This document shows positions 61,135-64,000 of a stretch of 64,000 nucleotides of DNA, in pieces. The stretch comes from Nocardioides daeguensis. Lineage in GTDB: Bacteria > Actinomycetota > Actinomycetes > Propionibacteriales > Nocardioidaceae. Location: NCBI RefSeq assembly GCF_019192965.1, contig NZ_JAHTKU010000004.1:62001-126000 (forward strand), written 5' to 3'. The number at the start of each line of letters is the position of its first letter. Position 1 is the stretch's first letter. The notes beneath the pieces are model-generated. The model saw nothing but the letters and a program-made list of their open reading frames with translations, had not been told where the DNA came from and did not search any database. Made by a program: the position numbers and the translations under genes.

Positions 61135-62145
61135 GTGCTCCTCGACCTGCAACTGGACGCCCGGCCGGACGCCGTACGCGAGCGCGCCCGCGAGCTCGCC
61201 GACGCCGGTGCCGCCGGCCTGTTCACCTTCGAGGGCCCGCACGACGTCTTCCTCCCTCTCGCCGCCGTGGCCGGCCAGGTCGACGCGGACCTGATGACCA
61301 ACGTCGCGATCGCGATGCCGCGCTCGCCGATGCACCTGGCTCACACGGCGTGGGACCTGCAGCTGATGTCGGGCGGCCGGTTCCGCCTGGGCCTGGGCTC
61401 GCAGATCCAGCCCCACATCGAGAAGAGGTACGGCGCCCGCTGGTCGCCGCCCGCCGCGCGGATGCGCGAGATCGTCGGCGCCGTGAAGGCGATCCTGCAC
61501 TCCTGGCAGTCCGGCGAGCGCCTGGACTTCCGCGGCGAGCACACCACGCACACGTTGATGCCGCCGACCTTCGTGCCCGGCCCCAACCCGTACGGCCCGC
61601 CGCCCGTCCTCCTCGGCGCCCTCGGTCCGCTGATGACCCGGACCGCCGCCGAGGTGGCCGACGGCCTGCTGGTCATGCCCTTCCACAGCCACCGCCACTT
61701 CCGCGAGCGCACCCTGCCGGCCGTCGCCGAGGGCCTCGCGCTCGCCGGCCGGTCCGCCGACGACTTCGCCGTCCACCCCCAGGCGATCGTGGCGATGGGC
61801 CGCACCGAGGCGGAGGTCGCGGCCGCCCGGGCGGGCGTCCGGGCGCTGCTCGCGTTCTACGGCTCCACGCCGGCGTACCGCCCGGTCCTCGAGGTCGAGG
61901 ACTGGGCCGAGCTCCAGCCCGAGCTCAACCGCCTCTCCAAGACCGGCGACGTCGCCGCCATGACCGCCCTCGTCGACGACACGATGCTCACCACCCTCGC
62001 CGTCGCCGGCACCCCCGAGGAGTGCGCCGCCGAGATCCACCGCCGCTTCGGTGACGTCCCCGGCGTCGAGCGGGTCTGCTGCTACTTCCCGGGGTACGAC
62101 CCGCCGCTGGAGCAGGTGGCTGCGCTGGCCTCCCGCCTCCGTTGA
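61135..62145 (+). CDS. LLM-class F420-dependent oxidoreductase
   Basis: 336 residues, TIM-barrel luciferase-like monooxygenase. ADLMTNVAIAMPRSPMHLAH, LMSGGRFRLGLGSQIQPHIE with KRYG, and GPPPVLLGALGPLMTRTAAE with VADGLLVMPFHS are typical of the TIGR03617-like F420 subgroup. Start taken as GTG 61135 with GGATGGG upstream; a TTG at 61123 is the alternative. 46 bp after the ligase. Confidence 0.87.
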   Translation: MLLDLQLDARPDAVRERARELADAGAAGLFTFEGPHDVFLPLAAVAGQVDADLMTNVAIAMPRSPMHLAHTAWDLQLMSGGRFRLGLGSQIQPHIEKRYGARWSPPAARMREIVGAVKAILHSWQSGERLDFRGEHTTHTLMPPTFVPGPNPYGPPPVLLGALGPLMTRTAAEVADGLLVMPFHSHRHFRERTLPAVAEGLALAGRSADDFAVHPQAIVAMGRTEAEVAAARAGVRALLAFYGSTPAYRPVLEVEDWAELQPELNRLSKTGDVAAMTALVDDTMLTTLAVAGTPEECAAEIHRRFGDVPGVERVCCYFPGYDPPLEQVAALASRLR

Positions 62146-62208
62146 CCGCACCCCATGCGAATTGGTCGCTGAAACGCCGGTTCGGGAGCCGATCCGCATG
62201 GGGTGCGG
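62146..62208. repeat. CCCCATGCG hairpin repeat, copy 3
   Basis: 14-bp arms CCGCACCCCATGCG and CGCATGGGGTGCGG around a diverged 35-nt centre; starts right after the LLM stop, between convergent genes. Confidence 0.88.
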
Positions 62209-62211
62209 ACC

Positions 62212-63240
62212 TCAGCCGGCGCCGCGACCCAGCCACCGTCGGCGATCGGCCTCCGTCAGGGCCCGGCGCGCGGCCACCGTCGAGGTGTCGACCCAGCCCT
62301 CGGGCAGGTCGGTGGTCCATGCGCGGCGCCGGGGCCGTTGGCCGGCCCGACGGTACGCCGACGCGAGTCGCCGCCCGAACGAGCGCAGGTCGCGCAGGTC
62401 GTCGGACACCATGGTCACCACCTCGATGTCGAGGTCGCGACAGCGATCGTCGCGGTCGACGTCACTGCGCTGGACCCTGAGCCTGCCGTGGACGGCGCCG
62501 TTGTACTCACCCGCGACGCCCGCCACCGGGTCGAACAGGTCGGGCGTCAGCACGTGGGTGCCGGAGCTGTCGAAGATCGGCGGGTTGCACCGCGGTCGCC
62601 GGAAGCCGCACGCGACCCAGTACACGAGCATGGTCGCCTCGAGCGGCGACCAGAGGTTCTCGTCGGACATCGCGACCGCGGCGGCGAACCGTCTCGTGAA
62701 CTGCCGGCTGCCCAGCAGCCGGCGATAGGCGAGCAGCTCGTCGAGGCTGACCAGGTCGGCGCGGCAGGCCATCGAGATCGTCTGCACGGCGTGCTCGAGG
62801 CCGCGCGCTCGGCACACCTCGTCGAAGACGGAGCGCTCGGGCCGGGTCACCGGCAGACCGTCGACCGTGACGACGTCGTTCTCGAGGAGCCAGCCGTACC
62901 GCAGCTCGGTGCCCTCCCGCGCCCGGATCGGCTTGCGATCACCCAGCGCGACCGGCACCGGGCGTGGCCGCATCCGCGCGTCGTACCCGTCGAAGTAGTC
63001 GGCGCCCCGCCACCTCAGGCCCGCCCACCCGGTCGCCGCCGCCCGTTCCGGTGCTCCCGCGACCGCCTCGACGATGCGCTGGTCGACCAGGCTCGAGTCG
63101 ACCTCGGCCGGCACGAAGCGGTTGGTCGAGGTCGCCCGCCATCGGGGGCCGCGGGCCTGCCCGCGGGTGGGTCCGGTCACGCCCAGCGGATCGACGGGCA
63201 CCGGCACCACGAGGCCGGGCCGGGTGAGGTGGAGAGCCAT
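62212..63240 (-). CDS. AbiEi-like / endonuclease-fold hypothetical protein
   Basis: 342 residues from ATG 63240. N-terminal and middle parts (LPVTRPERSVFDEVCRARGL, LEATMLVYWVACGFRRP) and a C-terminal restriction-endonuclease-like segment (LFDPVAGVAGEYNGAVHGRL, RDLDIEVVTMVSDDLRDLRS) match a broad actinobacterial family often labelled AbiEi-like or DUF559-like. No toxin gene is adjacent, so no toxin-antitoxin role is claimed. Confidence 0.65.
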   Translation of the reverse strand: MALHLTRPGLVVPVPVDPLGVTGPTRGQARGPRWRATSTNRFVPAEVDSSLVDQRIVEAVAGAPERAAATGWAGLRWRGADYFDGYDARMRPRPVPVALGDRKPIRAREGTELRYGWLLENDVVTVDGLPVTRPERSVFDEVCRARGLEHAVQTISMACRADLVSLDELLAYRRLLGSRQFTRRFAAAVAMSDENLWSPLEATMLVYWVACGFRRPRCNPPIFDSSGTHVLTPDLFDPVAGVAGEYNGAVHGRLRVQRSDVDRDDRCRDLDIEVVTMVSDDLRDLRSFGRRLASAYRRAGQRPRRRAWTTDLPEGWVDTSTVAARRALTEADRRRWLGRGAG

Positions 63241-63294
63241 CGCCGCAGCATGCGCCTTCTCCCGGCGTCGCGTCGGGCGCTCTCCACAGGCTCC

Positions 63295-63355
63295 GCGCCC
63301 CATGCGTTCTGGTCGTGAAATCCAGAGGATCGCGACCAGAACGCATGGGGTGCGC
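63295..63355. repeat. CCCCATGCG hairpin repeat, copy 4
   Basis: Arms of 21 nt starting GCGCCCCATGCGTTCTGG pair with CCAGAACGCATGGGGTGCGC, one G-T mismatch, 17-nt loop. Closest relative of copy 2 (same GTTCTGGTCG). Confidence 0.88.
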
Positions 63356-63363
63356 CAAACACC

Positions 63364-64000
63364 TCAGCCGCGAAAAGCCGGCTTCTCCTTGGCCAGGAAC
63401 GCCCGGACACCCTCGGCGAAGTCCGGTCCGCCGTACACCTCGCGCAGCAGCGGCTCCTCGTCGGCCGGCGCCGTCTCGGTGATCGCGGCACGCCGGGCCA
63501 GCTGCTGCTTGGTGACGCGGAGCGTGACGGGCGAGGCCTGCAGGATCCCGTCGACCAGCCCGGCGACCTCGGCGTCGAGCGCGGCCCGGTCGGCGACCTC
63601 GGCCAGGATCGCCCCCGCGGCGTACGCACGGTCGGCGGTCACGAGGCGGGAGGCGAGCAGCATCTCGCGGGTGAGGGACTCGCCGAAGACCTCGGCGCAG
63701 CGGTACAGGACCGGCGAGGAGAGGGCGTTGCCGAGGGTGCGCGCGATCGGGTACCCGAAGCGCGAGGAGGCGGTCGCCACCCGCAGGTCGCAGTTCGTGG
63801 CGACGGCGAGGCCGCCGCCGACGCAGACGCCGTCGATCGCGGCGATGGTGACCTGCGGGAGCGCGAACAGGCCGTCGAGCATCTCGCGGATCCAGGTCTC
63901 GTAGTCGACCGCGTCGGCCTCGAGGAAGTCGGAGATCTCGTTGCCCGCGGCGAACGCCTTGCCGCCCTCGCCCCGGAGTACGACGACCCGCACCGACCGG
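63364..64000 (-). CDS. Enoyl-CoA hydratase/isomerase, 5' end beyond window
   Basis: About 212 C-terminal residues are visible. Oxyanion-hole pattern GGKAFAAGNEISDF and the second one IAAIDGVCVGGGLAVATNCD, then FGYPIARTLGNALSSPVLYR and TADRAYAAGAILAEV. Ends AFLAKEKPAFRG. Crotonase-fold enzyme acting on a CoA thioester; catalytic Glu positions are not clear enough to choose hydratase or isomerase. The start lies past 64000. Confidence 0.87.
   Translation of the reverse strand, partial: RSVRVVVLRGEGGKAFAAGNEISDFLEADAVDYETWIREMLDGLFALPQVTIAAIDGVCVGGGLAVATNCDLRVATASSRFGYPIARTLGNALSSPVLYRCAEVFGESLTREMLLASRLVTADRAYAAGAILAEVADRAALDAEVAGLVDGILQASPVTLRVTKQQLARRAAITETAPADEEPLLREVYGGPDFAEGVRAFLAKEKPAFRG

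Noticed and set aside
62212..63240. Toxin-antitoxin (AbiE) system
   Set aside because: The protein resembles AbiEi in part, but no AbiEii-like nucleotidyltransferase is adjacent.

Overview
This is a very GC-rich actinobacterial chromosome segment. The gene content fits a motile member of the Nocardioidaceae, probably Nocardioides. That is an inference from the gene set: flagellar genes without L- or P-ring genes, a WhiG-type FliA sigma factor, an actinobacterial protein O-mannosyltransferase, a DUF222/HNH gene, an F420-type LLM oxidoreductase, an ANTAR protein and a SigB/F-type sigma factor. No rRNA, tRNA or CRISPR array was seen.

Layout. (1) 1-13.1 kb is an accessory and stress region: rsmI and a divergent protein O-mannosyltransferase; a minus-strand run from an SDR oxidoreductase through small acidic proteins, a DUF6328 membrane protein, a lipoprotein, a non-canonical NRAMP transporter, a PRC-barrel protein and a Rho-N-like protein; a PAS-ANTAR regulator; a heme-oxygenase-like diiron protein with a CDGSH protein and a zinc alcohol dehydrogenase; a SigB/F sigma factor; and a NarL-type response regulator. 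(2) 13.1-54.5 kb is a large motility and chemotaxis island: cheA-cheW-mcp; flgN-flgK-flgL-fliW-csrA; fliA; flagellin; fliD-fliS-fliT; divergent cheB and cheR-cheY-cheX-cheY-cheX2; flgB-flgC-fliE-fliF-fliG-fliH-fliI-fliJ, a peptidoglycan hydrolase, fliK-flgD-flgE; flbD-motA-motB-fliL; fliM-fliN-fliO-fliP-fliQ-fliR-flhB; flhA and a small membrane protein. Inserted in it are two secreted or oxygenase-like genes at 32-34 kb and a repeat-rich patch with a broken HNH gene at 26-28 kb. (3) 54.5-64 kb holds a GAF histidine kinase, a thioesterase, an alpha/beta hydrolase, a secreted protein, DUF2200, an acyl-CoA synthetase, an LLM oxidoreductase, an AbiEi-like protein and a truncated enoyl-CoA hydratase.

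The main regulatory result is ten copies of one promoter, CTCA - exactly 16 nt - (G/A)CCGATNN with small variations. They lie before cheA, flgN, flagellin, cheB, cheR, flgB, flbD-mot, fliM, flhA and the GAF histidine kinase. The -10 resembles the sigma-28/WhiG box, so FliA (21917-22768) is the likely reader. Three of these promoters (cheB, cheR, fliM) end exactly 7 nt before the start codon, which predicts leaderless mRNAs. cheB and cheR share a back-to-back pair. The promoter on the histidine kinase ties an otherwise unlinked sensor to the motility regulon.

The second theme is repeats. A REP-like palindrome family fills intergenic spaces, supplies the end of CheB, sits in the broken HNH gene, and makes up much of the N-terminal half of FliK. 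A second hairpin family (CCCCATGCG stems) occurs four times, a third near flhB/flhA, and a MITE-like 160-bp palindrome flanked by TA supplies the stop codon of FliT.
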